Below are positions 6,812 to 13,183 of a DNA stretch of 13,242 nt, in pieces. Location: NCBI GenBank assembly GCA_013213985.1, contig JABSSP010000167.1, positions 1 to 13,242 of the forward strand, read 5' to 3'. The DNA comes from Candidatus Babelota bacterium (GTDB lineage: Bacteria > Babelota > Babeliae > Babelales > Vermiphilaceae). The number at the start of each line of letters is the position of its first letter. Position 1 is the first letter of the stretch. Position numbers and translations under genes: made by a program. The notes beneath the pieces are model-generated. The model saw nothing but the letters and a program-made list of their open reading frames with translations, was not told the DNA's origin and did no database searches.

Positions 6812-7309
6812 CTAGAAATGATAGTAGTGATACAGCGTCATCGATAGAGACATAGCAACCATGAGAGTCGGTTCAAATAATGACATGAGAGAAAGAGGAT
6901 GCTTGAATAGTGTGCCTAAGCAGACGCAGGGGATTACTTCTTTTTTAATGAGCTTAATTAATACACTAATGAATCCAAGGGTCATGATTATAAAGTTAAT
7001 AGCATTTGAGGCTAGTGGATAAGCATGGAAAAGATAGGAAACGCCAAGCCCAATTTGTATAAAGGGAATTGCGTAGGCATACAGCGTTACATGTTGAGCA
7101 ATAAGATTATATTTTGAATAGGCTTTTACAAACCCACGCAAATCAACCAATTTAAATGTTCCAAAAATAAGAAAAAAACCTGCCATAAAATCGCTCATTG
7201 CAAACATGCCATGCCATGACCCGGATATCCATTGTCTGATTAATGTGAAAGCAGTTATTGCCATAAAAATAATAACAACTGCATTATGGGATTTTACGCC
7301 ATATTTCAT
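6812..7309 (-). CDS. MauE/DoxX-like redox-associated membrane protein
   Basis: A 165-residue integral membrane protein with about four hydrophobic segments (roughly 10-25, 38-55, 75-95 and 103-121, with another at about 145-160). The C-V-C-L-G-T motif (C128, C130), followed by L-F-K-H-P-L-S and F-E-P, resembles the conserved C-x-C-L-G-T region of MauE/DoxX family redox proteins, which are thought to support disulphide chemistry in the envelope. The gene stands back-to-back with an exported thioredoxin-like gene (7432-7830), a setting that fits electron transfer to a periplasmic thiol protein. The start is ATG with AGAGGA seven bases upstream. The 106 bases between its stop and the next minus-strand gene hold nothing recognisable. 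The family call is good; the exact reaction is unknown. Confidence 0.65.
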   Translation of the reverse strand: MKYGVKSHNAVVIIFMAITAFTLIRQWISGSWHGMFAMSDFMAGFFLIFGTFKLVDLRGFVKAYSKYNLIAQHVTLYAYAIPFIQIGLGVSYLFHAYPLASNAINFIIMTLGFISVLIKLIKKEVIPCVCLGTLFKHPLSLMSLFEPTLMVAMSLSMTLYHYYHF

Positions 7310-7362
7310 TTGTTTTCCTCTGACATAAAAATCATTTCTATTAAAGGTACATTAAAAAATAG

Positions 7363-7391
7363 TTGAAATTCAATATAAAGAAATATATGAT
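7363..7391 (+). promoter_or_regulatory. sigma70-type promoter of the exported thioredoxin gene
   Basis: TTGAAA at 7363-7368 and TATGAT at 7386-7391 are separated by 17 bases. Start of transcription is expected near 7398, about 34 bases before the ATG at 7432, with GGAAAG as likely SD. Confidence 0.7.
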
Positions 7392-7431
7392 CATGGTATC
7401 TATTGAAAAGTAACCTTATTGGAAAGTTTAT

Positions 7432-7830
7432 ATGAAAAAGTATATAGTAGTCTTTGCCATTAGCGCGTTTATCATGCCAAGTTTACTTTATTCCACGAAT
7501 GCTCTTGTCCAAGTGCAAAGCATAGAAGAGTTTGATAATATTATTAAAAAGAGCTTGCAACCGGTTGTTGCTCAATTTCATTCGGGTTGTCCAATTTGCA
7601 ATGCAACACGTGAGCACGTAAAAGAAGTTATGTTACATTACTCTGACGTGCGCTTTCTAGAAATAGATATAAACAAAGTTCCTAATCTTACCGAGCGTTA
7701 TTCTATTACTGCATTGCCTACTGTGCTTATATTTGAGCCTTCTTGCACGCAACCTGCCTATATAATTACAGGACCTACAAGAGATGATCTCGACTCAAAA
7801 ATAAAGAAAGTTTTGTTAGAAAAAAAGTAA
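7432..7830 (+). CDS. exported thioredoxin-like protein (CPIC active site)
   Basis: 132 residues. A Sec signal peptide (MKKYIVVFAISAFIMPSLLY then STNA, cleavage near 24) is followed by a thioredoxin fold of about 105 residues. The active site is H-S-G-C-P-I-C with C53 and C56. The cis-proline is P96 in T-A-L-P-T, and the strand before it reads F-L-E-I-D-I-N. The usual Trp before the first Cys is replaced by Gly. A third cysteine, C105, lies after the cis-Pro strand. The protein should act outside the cytoplasm as a thiol-disulphide reductase or oxidase, probably with the MauE/DoxX-like protein encoded divergently. The promoter is clear. The gene is complete and one of the few fully intact genes of the accessory block. 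Confidence 0.85.
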   Translation: MKKYIVVFAISAFIMPSLLYSTNALVQVQSIEEFDNIIKKSLQPVVAQFHSGCPICNATREHVKEVMLHYSDVRFLEIDINKVPNLTERYSITALPTVLIFEPSCTQPAYIITGPTRDDLDSKIKKVLLEKK

Positions 7831-7874
7831 CTCAGTATTGAATAACAAGTTATTGATTACTCTAAGTCTGAGTT
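7821..7874. terminator. shared terminator between convergent transcription units
   Basis: AACTCAG (7829-7835) pairs with CTGAGTT (7868-7874), enclosing a second perfect stem AATAAC (7841-7846)/GTTATT (7849-7854). On the minus strand it is followed by a U-tract (A6 at 7821-7826 on the plus strand), so it best ends the minus-strand operon from 10673. On the plus strand it follows the thioredoxin stop, but the tail CGCTTTCTTT is a poorer tract. Confidence 0.6.
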
Positions 7875-7997
7875 CGCTTTCTTTATACTCTCTAACTGGG
7901 CCCCCGCGCTAAATTCAAGATTGATATATTCTTGGGATGCTCTATAGGTAAGATCAAGAAATTTTATTTTTGATTGAAAGGGGATCTCGCGCTTCAT
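7857..7997 (-). CDS. possible 46-residue protein at the end of the AAA+ operon
   Basis: ATG at 7997 is preceded by AGGATAGGG five bases upstream and opens 46 codons beginning MKREIPFQSKIKFLDLTYRA, ending LE at TAA 7859-7857. Composition is protein-like, with a predicted C-terminal helix. It lies 36 bases after the terminase-like gene and its end overlaps the terminator stem. An overlapping 28-codon frame (MTSDLDEKMRIGYNEA onward) starts a little upstream in another frame, so this could also be the decayed remainder of one larger gene. No function recognised. Confidence 0.35.
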   Translation of the reverse strand: MKREIPFQSKIKFLDLTYRASQEYINLEFSAGAQLESIKKANSDLE

Positions 7998-8033
7998 TAT
8001 ACCCTATCCTCATTTTTTCATCGAGGTCAGATG

Positions 8034-8432
8034 TCATGTTAGGCTTATTAGAAATTTTCTTTTTTCATAACGACTATTTGATTTATGAGATCTGCCTTGT
8101 TTCATGTCCGCATGGTATTTGTTCGTTTTCTTATACCGTTCCAGATAATTATGTAGAGACATAAGACCAACCTTAGTTGAGTATTCTTTAGTTATCATAC
8201 CTTCTTCAAGACGAACGCCAATTATCATCATTCCGTGTTTTATGGATTGCTCTAAGAAAGGACATCTTTTACGCCAACCTTCCATCGTAGAAATTGCAAT
8301 TCCCTTTTCTTGAAGCCATCGTTCAAGGGAAAATCGCCTAAGTTTTCTTTTATTGCGTGTTTCGGCGCACCACTCAACAAATTGCTCACCAAGTCGTTCT
8401 AAAAAGGATTCATTTGCAGGCTTTAAACGCAT
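8034..8432 (-). CDS. terminase small-subunit-like phage protein, tail possibly frameshifted
   Basis: A 132-residue basic protein without a signal. Residues about 35-60 (L-E-R-W-L-Q-E-K-G-I-A-I-S-T-M-E-G-W-R-K-R) look like the helix-turn-helix of terminase-small-subunit-like proteins found in phages and in intracellular bacteria. Then G-V-R-L-E-E-G, L-M-S-L-H-N-Y and K-Y-H-A-D-M-K follow the expected family order. In relatives the end is short and contains an I-V-V-M-type strand. Here ADLINQIVVMKKENF followed by TAA (8050-8048) lies in the +1 frame after K-Q, while the main frame continues with a basic, unusual S-H-K-S-N-S-R-Y-E-K-R tail. That suggests a one-base insertion. The ATG at 8432 lies inside the last codons of the upstream exported-protein gene (10-base overlap), which implies translational coupling. 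Function in DNA packaging is unlikely here, as no other packaging genes are visible. Confidence 0.5.
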   Translation of the reverse strand: MRLKPANESFLERLGEQFVEWCAETRNKRKLRRFSLERWLQEKGIAISTMEGWRKRCPFLEQSIKHGMMIIGVRLEEGMITKEYSTKVGLMSLHNYLERYKKTNKYHADMKQGRSHKSNSRYEKRKFLISLT

Positions 8433-8779
8433 GAATCCATGATTAAAGTACTCGTCCTGCCACCGGACCCTCTTATTTCCATTTCTCTGCGAGCATGTTC
8501 TTTAATTGCGGCATCTACTATAACTTTGAGTAATTCTTCATTTATTTGGATATCGTTATTATGTACCTGGATATCTATTGTAGGTCTGCGAAATATCTCA
8601 TTATTAACACTATTGTCAAACTCTAATTCTATTATACGTTCCTGGCCTATTTCTTGATTAGTGCTCCACAGACTTACATTTGCCAATAATGTTTTTGCGG
8701 CCCGCATGCGCATTGCAGATGATTCGAAAGAAATAAAGAGTGAACTTAAAATTGTGAGTAAGAATATATTTTTTTTCAT
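8423..8779 (-). CDS. small exported protein of unknown function, partner of the AAA+ gene
   Basis: 118 residues. It begins with a Sec signal peptide (MKKNIFLLTILSSLFISFES then SAM, cleavage near 22). The mature part has a basic start (MRMRAAKT), a middle beta-like section (I-D-I-Q-V-H-N-N-D-I-Q-I) and a helical charged section ending REMEIRGSGG. No family is recognised. The start lies four bases after the stop of the AAA+ ATPase gene and the end overlaps the next gene by 10 bases, so all three are translated from one message. The same order, AAA+ gene then small exported protein, occurs at 2161-3952. The frame is intact. Confidence 0.7.
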   Translation of the reverse strand: MKKNIFLLTILSSLFISFESSAMRMRAAKTLLANVSLWSTNQEIGQERIIELEFDNSVNNEIFRRPTIDIQVHNNDIQINEELLKVIVDAAIKEHARREMEIRGSGGRTSTLIMDSCV

Positions 8780-8783
8780 GAAT

Positions 8784-10598
8784 TTACATTGAATGTTTAT
8801 CTATTTCTTTTTGCAGCCCTGTGCGAATTTTTTTTACTTCCTGTATTGTCATACATAAATCATTTTCCAGATTTGGATCGGAAGGATCTCTTCTTACTTT
8901 CCTGGGTAAATTTTCTAATCTATTTAAGAGTGTATAGGCCTGACTTTCCCATTTTTCTATTTTATGAACGAAGTCTTTAATTTGTGGGTCCTTCCAATCC
9001 CAAGTTCCAAACCATGTTTTTTTGTGGGCTTTATATCTACTGGTATGCACACCGAGTTCTTTTTCTAAAATAGTTAATTCAGTACACAATTCATCTAATT
9101 CCATCGCTAAATCCTCGATAACTTTTTTTCGCATGGATTCTGATAAATTATGATAGATTGCGTTTTTTTTGCATTCTTCTATTTTATCCCACTTTCCTTG
9201 GATTAATTGCTTACCTTCTTCAGTAAGATGATGATGTGTTTGTGTGCCTTTCTGGTAATTTATACCAAGTTGTTTATTTTCATTGGCAATTGATATTCCT
9301 GTGTTGATATTTGAAGAATTGGTATAAGGATTGTGGTGAATATTATTATAAATAGAAAGTTCTTTTACTAGCTGACTAAACAGTGAATCGCATCTTAGCA
9401 TTGCTCCATTTTCCTCTTCCCAGGGTGGGAGTCTTGAGCTTTCAAGACCTTTATCTTCGCGTTGTTTAATTATTTTTTTAAGATCAGCATCTGGGTTTAA
9501 TTTTAATGCTTCTATACATTCCTTTTTACCCTGTTCAAACATTTTTTCTTCCCATTCAGCGTTTCTTCTTTCTTCTTCTTCGTTCAGTAATGCAACTTTT
9601 TTCTTTCTTGCAATTGTAACTGCCAGTGCTTCCTTGTAGGAGTCTTGTTCGGTTGCGGCTGGACGATTGTTTTCCTTTACAAGTTCGCAAACTTCATTTA
9701 GTAAAAATTCCAGATCTCCGTATGAAAATTTTTCTTCTGCCATTTTAGCTACAAGCCAGTCAGGTGTTTTTTCACACTGTTTATATGTTTTCAGAGATTT
9801 GTACTCTTTCAGTCCATCATCCAGCTTTTTTTTGTTGGGAAGATCAACAGTTATAATTTGACTCATACGTTCAGTACGTTTAAACGCTGGATCAAGATCT
9901 CGTAATCTATTTGTAGTAAAAATTACCATGACATTATCATTCTTTAGTGCATCTATGTGGGCAAGTACGTGGAGCATGGTATTGCGCATGTCAACACTCG
10001 CTGATCCTCCTCCTAAGTTTTTTCTGTTTGGAATTACCGCATCAATTTCTTCGATCACGACTACTACAGGATATGTTTCAGCATCTTTGAGCATAGCTTC
10101 AAACAACATGTCGCTATACAACACTCCGTCTCCGGCATATATTCCACTAATAGCAGAAGCAGGTTGAACATATAAATAAGCCTTTCCCCTTTTTTTTATC
10201 ACTACTTTTGCTACTTCTTTTGCAATACGTGTTTTTCCTGATCCAGGAGGTCCTTCTAATGTAACGGTCTTGGGAAGTTTTGTTCTTTCTCCTTTAGTGA
10301 ATTCTTCAACTTGAGCAAACAACCTCTTTACGGGTTTAGAGCTTGGCATAATGAAAGGTTTTACCTCTTCTTCTTCTTTCAATTGTTCTATCTTTTGAGA
10401 AGGGTCGTCTGTTGGGGTATCTTTTTTTGGCTCATTACTTAGATATGTGCGAACTTTATTTATTCTTTCTTGAATAATTTTCTTTCTGTCTGTCGTCTCG
10501 CTATTGGCAAATTTGAGGGTAATGTGTTTGGGAGATTCTATTGGATTTTTTTGATTAGATTCATTTGTCGAAATTTCATGTTCATTACGACTTCTCAT
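8784..10598 (-). CDS. AAA+ ATPase with long coiled-coil C-terminus; ancestral export signal cut off by a stop
   Basis: 604 residues from ATG at 10598. An acidic, polar N-terminal part (1-85) leads to an AAA+ module: Walker A GPPGSGKT (116-123), Walker B V-V-V-V-I-E-E-I-D-A (178-187, with Glu183 where Asp is usual), sensor-1 F-T-T-N-R (227-231), a candidate Arg finger at R241 or R244 after D-P-A-F-K, and a lid around Y-G-D-L-E-F-L-L (293-300). The C-terminal 270 residues are charged and largely helical, with no recognised domain. This ATG has no Shine-Dalgarno sequence. The frame extends upstream to ATG at 10673, which does have one (TAGGT) and encodes a signal-peptide-like start, but TAA at 10643-10641 interrupts it. 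The present product is thus probably cytosolic, unless readthrough occurs. It is the first gene of the minus-strand operon ending at 7829. Confidence 0.75.
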   Translation of the reverse strand: MRSRNEHEISTNESNQKNPIESPKHITLKFANSETTDRKKIIQERINKVRTYLSNEPKKDTPTDDPSQKIEQLKEEEEVKPFIMPSSKPVKRLFAQVEEFTKGERTKLPKTVTLEGPPGSGKTRIAKEVAKVVIKKRGKAYLYVQPASAISGIYAGDGVLYSDMLFEAMLKDAETYPVVVVIEEIDAVIPNRKNLGGGSASVDMRNTMLHVLAHIDALKNDNVMVIFTTNRLRDLDPAFKRTERMSQIITVDLPNKKKLDDGLKEYKSLKTYKQCEKTPDWLVAKMAEEKFSYGDLEFLLNEVCELVKENNRPAATEQDSYKEALAVTIARKKKVALLNEEEERRNAEWEEKMFEQGKKECIEALKLNPDADLKKIIKQREDKGLESSRLPPWEEENGAMLRCDSLFSQLVKELSIYNNIHHNPYTNSSNINTGISIANENKQLGINYQKGTQTHHHLTEEGKQLIQGKWDKIEECKKNAIYHNLSESMRKKVIEDLAMELDELCTELTILEKELGVHTSRYKAHKKTWFGTWDWKDPQIKDFVHKIEKWESQAYTLLNRLENLPRKVRRDPSDPNLENDLCMTIQEVKKIRTGLQKEIDKHSM

Positions 10599-10673
10599 TG
10601 GTGCATCATGACCACGAAAAGTTTGTGAAATGAAACATAATTACAGTATTAAAAATTTTTTTTGTATATTCAT
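10599..10673 (-). pseudogene. relic signal-peptide segment of the AAA+ ATPase gene
   Basis: ATG at 10673-10671 follows AATAGGT and opens MNIQKKFLIL; TAA at 10643-10641 is codon 11. The same frame continues LCFISQTFRGHDAP directly into the ATG at 10598. A basic start, a hydrophobic core and a polar exit are all there if the stop is read as a sense codon; TTA for Leu would need a single T/A transversion. This makes 10673 the likely ancestral start of the gene. Confidence 0.6.
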
Positions 10674-10687
10674 AAAAATTACCTATT

Positions 10688-10752
10688 TGTTTTAATTGAT
10701 TGCATGCTTTTGCCTATGCAAAAATGTATATAAAAAATGTTTTAATTGGTTG
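10688..10752. repeat. 15-base direct repeat, spaced 50 bases
   Basis: TGTTTTAATTGATTG at 10688-10702 and TGTTTTAATTGGTTG at 10738-10752 differ at one base. They flank the TTTTGC/GCAAAA inverted repeat upstream of the AAA+ operon. They may be regulator sites or traces of a duplication. In an AT-rich region the significance is moderate. Confidence 0.55.
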
Positions 10753-10763
10753 AATTTTGTTTT

Positions 10764-10792
10764 TTGAAAGTTGTTGTAAATTTTTCTACAAT
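10764..10792 (+). promoter_or_regulatory. possible plus-strand promoter inside the gap
   Basis: TTGAAA at 10764-10769 and TACAAT at 10787-10792 with a 17-base spacer. There is no plus-strand gene downstream before the convergent galU, so a product would be non-coding. It is in an AT-rich region where such pairs can occur by chance. Confidence 0.35.
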
Positions 10793-10991
10793 AACTTTGA
10801 CTTGATATAAGTCTTAAAGAATTTTTTTCATAGAATTACCTTTGCTGCTTAATTTGGTTAAATGCTGCTCACAAACTTAAACTTCACTACTAACCAAATT
10901 CTATGTAAAACATTAGTAATTAAAAAATGTTTTGTCAAATAAAAAGATGAAATAACATGAACTTTTATTTATTTTTTGTTATTTTTCAAAC

Positions 10992-11023
10992 ATATCTCAG
11001 TACATATGTGAGATATTTTTTTT
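10992..11023 (+). terminator. plus-strand terminator overlapping the 3' end of galU
   Basis: ATATCTCA (10992-10999) pairs perfectly with TGAGATAT (11009-11016) around a 9-base loop, followed by T7 (11017-11023) on the plus strand. The U-tract is on the strand opposite to galU; on the galU strand the hairpin is followed by GTTTGAAAAA, with no U-tract. The galU stop TGA is at 10999-10997, so the hairpin may still protect the end of the galU mRNA. Confidence 0.55.
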
Positions 11024-11914
11024 CTGATTATAGACAAATGATTCCATGGTGTCGATGCTTGCAAGATATTCTTTTAAATGGGGAGCATACGCAGGGTTTT
11101 GCAACGCCATTCCGATGCTTGCCTTAATCCATCCAATCGGGGTACCAATGTCGTAGCGCATTCCTTGTACCTTATACGCAAGTACTTTTTCGTTATTGTT
11201 CATCATTTGAGTGATGCCATCGGTCAATTGTAATTCGCCCGTTGCATATGCACTTGTTTGATCGAGTGCTTTGAAAATTTTGTGAGATAAAATATAGCGG
11301 CCAACGATGGCAAGATTTGATGGTGCGTCGCGTAAACTTGGTTTTTCGACCAAGCTAGACACGTGAAATAAATTTGGAGTAAGTTTTTTTTTGATTTTTA
11401 TTATGCCGTATGATGATACACATTCAGATGGAACTTCTTGTACTGCAATGACGCTTGCCTTTTCTTGTCGTGCAACTTTAATCAATTGCGCAAGACCTGG
11501 CATTTGTGAAACAAAAATATCGTCTGGTAAAAATATGCCAAAATATTCTTTGTCGATCATATGGCGCGCAAGCCAGACTGCATGACCAAGTCCAAGCGGC
11601 TCTGTTTGTCTGATATAACTAAAGTGAGCTGTGTTGACAATGCGATCAATACTTGCAGTCAATTCTTTTTTGTTGCGTTCTTCTAAAAAAGCGTCTAACT
11701 CTGGAGAGGCATCAAGGTGATTTGCAATCGCTTGTTTTTGTCGTCCGGTTACAATAAAAAAATTGCTAACTTTTGAAGCTAAACCTTCTTCGATGATATA
11801 TTGTATGGCTGGTTTATTTAGTAGGGGGAGCATTTCTTTTGGAACAGCTTTGGTGAATGGTAGAAAGCGTGTTCCAAAACCTGCAGCAGGTATGATAGCT
11901 TTACGTATGTCCAC
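10997..11914 (-). CDS. galU: UTP-glucose-1-phosphate uridylyltransferase
   Basis: A cytoplasmic enzyme making UDP-glucose from UTP and glucose 1-phosphate, for envelope glycans. 305 residues, normal for bacterial GalU. Seen: the nucleotide-binding start A-I-I-P-A-A-G-F-G-T-R-F-L-P-F-T-K (6-22), P-K-E-M-L-P-L (25-31), the G-L-G-H-A-V region near 108, P-D-D-I-F (uridine/metal site), V-E-K-P and the late Y-D-I-G-T-P-I-G-W segment. The start is GTG at 11914 with AAGGAG seven bases upstream; an in-frame ATG is not available nearby. It follows pheS by 35 bases, so both are probably transcribed from the pheS promoter. The end H-M-Y runs into the hairpin at 10992-11016. No sign of damage. Related RmlA or CugP-type enzymes are less likely given the P-K-E-M-L-P signature. 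Confidence 0.93.
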   Translation of the reverse strand: MDIRKAIIPAAGFGTRFLPFTKAVPKEMLPLLNKPAIQYIIEEGLASKVSNFFIVTGRQKQAIANHLDASPELDAFLEERNKKELTASIDRIVNTAHFSYIRQTEPLGLGHAVWLARHMIDKEYFGIFLPDDIFVSQMPGLAQLIKVARQEKASVIAVQEVPSECVSSYGIIKIKKKLTPNLFHVSSLVEKPSLRDAPSNLAIVGRYILSHKIFKALDQTSAYATGELQLTDGITQMMNNNEKVLAYKVQGMRYDIGTPIGWIKASIGMALQNPAYAPHLKEYLASIDTMESFVYNQKKNISHMY

Positions 11915-11949
11915 ACCGTTCTCCTTTTTAGGTTACCAACTTTGTCTAG

Positions 11950-12987
11950 TTAAAACTGATCAAGAAAATTAATTTTTCCGTTGTGAAATAGACGAATATC
12001 GTCAATTTCATTTTTAATCATCGCAAGTCGTTCAAGGCCAAAGCCAAATGCGAAACCTGAATATATGTTAGGATTAATTCCCGAACTTTGCAACACGTTT
12101 GAATGTACAAGGCCGGCGCCAAGTAATTCTATCCACCTTGTTTTTTTGCAAATAGAGCAGCCTTTTTTACAAAATGGGCATGAAGCATCGATCTCTAATC
12201 CTGGTTCAACAAACGGAAAATATCCAGGCCGCACGCGCAGTTTAATATCGTCTCGTTCAAAAATTTTTTGAATAAATGTTTTTGCAGTTGCAAGTAAGTT
12301 AGAAATTGAAATATTTTTGTCAATTAAAAGTCCTTCTGCTTGGGTGAACATAAATTCATGTGTTGCATCCGTTGCTTCGTTTCGATAACATCTGCCTGGT
12401 GCAAAGACGGCCAGCGGAACTCCTTTGTCTTCCATTGCATGTGCTTGTACTGTTGATGTGTGAGTTCTTAATAACATATTCGGAACGTTAAGCCAAAACG
12501 TGTCATGTATGTCACGAGCAGGGTGGTCAGCGGGAATATTAAGTGTTTCAAAGTTGTAATAATCAGTTTCAACTTCATTACCATCTTCCACCGAATAACC
12601 CATGCTGATAAAAATATCTTCAAGCTGCTGAATTAATTGTGTATAAATGTGTAGACTTCCGCGGTATTGATTTGGTTTATATGCCGTAACATCAAAGAAT
12701 TTTTCTTTCAGTGCCTGTTCGGTTGAATCGAAATTTTTGATTGCATTGGACCGAGTATTAAATGCTTGTTCAGAAGAAACTTTTAATTGATTGAAAAGTG
12801 GTCCCAATTCTTTTTTTTGTTCTAGAGACATCTGCTTGAGTTGTTTCATGAGTGTGGCAATACGTCCGCTTCTGCCTAAAAAATCAATACGTATTTTCTC
12901 TAAAGCGTCTGTGGTAGCTGCTGACCGCAGAACGGCGAGAAGTGCTTGGTGCAGTGAATTAATTTCTTCTTTGATATTTTTTTGCAT
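11950..12987 (-). CDS. pheS: phenylalanine-tRNA ligase alpha subunit
   Basis: Catalytic subunit of the alpha2-beta2 PheRS that charges tRNA-Phe. 345 residues, normal size. The N-terminal coiled-coil (1-95) includes F-L-G-R-S-G (36-41). The class II core has H-P-A-R-D (155-159), D-T-F-W-L (162-166), L-L-R-T-H-T-S (172-178), motif 2 F-A-P-G-R-C-Y-R-N-E (195-204) with D-A-T-H-E-F, and motif 3 G-F-A-F-G-F-G-L-E-R-L-A (311-322). Four cysteines (C270, C273, C277, C280) form a zinc-knuckle-like insertion before W-I-E-L-L-G-A-G-L-V-H, a feature of many bacterial PheS. The start is ATG with a weak GGA eight bases upstream. galU follows instead of the usual pheT, so the beta subunit gene must be elsewhere; pheS and pheT are often adjacent in bacteria. 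Intact. Confidence 0.96.
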   Translation of the reverse strand: MQKNIKEEINSLHQALLAVLRSAATTDALEKIRIDFLGRSGRIATLMKQLKQMSLEQKKELGPLFNQLKVSSEQAFNTRSNAIKNFDSTEQALKEKFFDVTAYKPNQYRGSLHIYTQLIQQLEDIFISMGYSVEDGNEVETDYYNFETLNIPADHPARDIHDTFWLNVPNMLLRTHTSTVQAHAMEDKGVPLAVFAPGRCYRNEATDATHEFMFTQAEGLLIDKNISISNLLATAKTFIQKIFERDDIKLRVRPGYFPFVEPGLEIDASCPFCKKGCSICKKTRWIELLGAGLVHSNVLQSSGINPNIYSGFAFGFGLERLAMIKNEIDDIRLFHNGKINFLDQF

Positions 12988-13027
12988 TCAATGTCCGTAA
13001 AGTGCAGTTAAAGACGACGTTTTGGTT

Positions 13028-13056
13028 ATTATAGCCTGTATTTGAAAAAATTTGAA
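13028..13056 (-). promoter_or_regulatory. promoter of the pheS-galU unit
   Basis: On the minus strand TTCAAA (13056-13051) and a perfect TATAAT (13033-13028) are separated by 17 bases. Transcription should start near 13021, giving a leader of about 34 bases before the pheS ATG. No T-box or PheM-type attenuator fits in so short a leader. Confidence 0.7.
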
Positions 13057-13146
13057 CTTTTTAGCTTTTTTCTTCTGAAAAGGGATACTTTTTTATTGTT
13101 TTTATGCCCATTTTTATTGACAAAAAATAGGTAATCAGTACTCTAC

Positions 13147-13183
13147 AAAGGTGGCCATTTCTTCTTTTCTATGGCCATTTTTT
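13147..13183 (+). terminator. hairpin with T-tract, plus strand
   Basis: AAAGGTGGCCAT (13147-13158) pairs with ATGGCCATTTTT (13171-13182), two G-U pairs allowed, around a 12-base pyrimidine loop; T and TATTTT follow. It contains TGGCCA twice. TTGACA at 13117-13122 lies just upstream, but its -10 (TACTCT at 13139) is poor. With no plus-strand gene visible in 13057-13242, its use is unclear: terminator or leader of a gene beyond the window. Confidence 0.45.

Larger units (their letters stand above)
10674..10996. other. 323-base AT-rich region with repeats and no intact gene
   Basis: No intact frame on either strand. The minus strand has an SD-plus-start (AAAGGTAATTCT, then ATG near 10829) opening MKKIL and stopping at once with TAA, which looks like another gene beginning that has decayed. 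Inverted repeats: TTTTGC (10708-10713)/GCAAAA (10718-10723), overlapping TTGCAT (10700-10705)/ATGCAA (10716-10721); and GTTGTTGTA (10770-10778)/TACAATAAC (10787-10795), with one mismatch. The AAA+ operon promoter should be here; on the minus strand TTCAAC followed 16 bases later by TATATA (around 10725-10755) is a weak candidate. Confidence 0.5.

Noticed and set aside
8439..8980. Two plus-strand frames of 63 and 72 residues opposite the AAA+ operon
   Set aside because: They are antisense to intact genes, have no SD and their composition mirrors the coding strand.
2749..10673. TAA reassigned to a sense codon
   Set aside because: TAA is the normal stop of the helicase, PpsA, pheS, thioredoxin and several small genes in the same window, so general reassignment is excluded. 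Only rare readthrough remains possible.
10944..11141. Plus-strand frame MNFYLFFVIF onward, signal-like start
   Set aside because: Most of it lies opposite the 3' part of galU, there is no SD, and its hydrophobic start comes from T-rich sequence.
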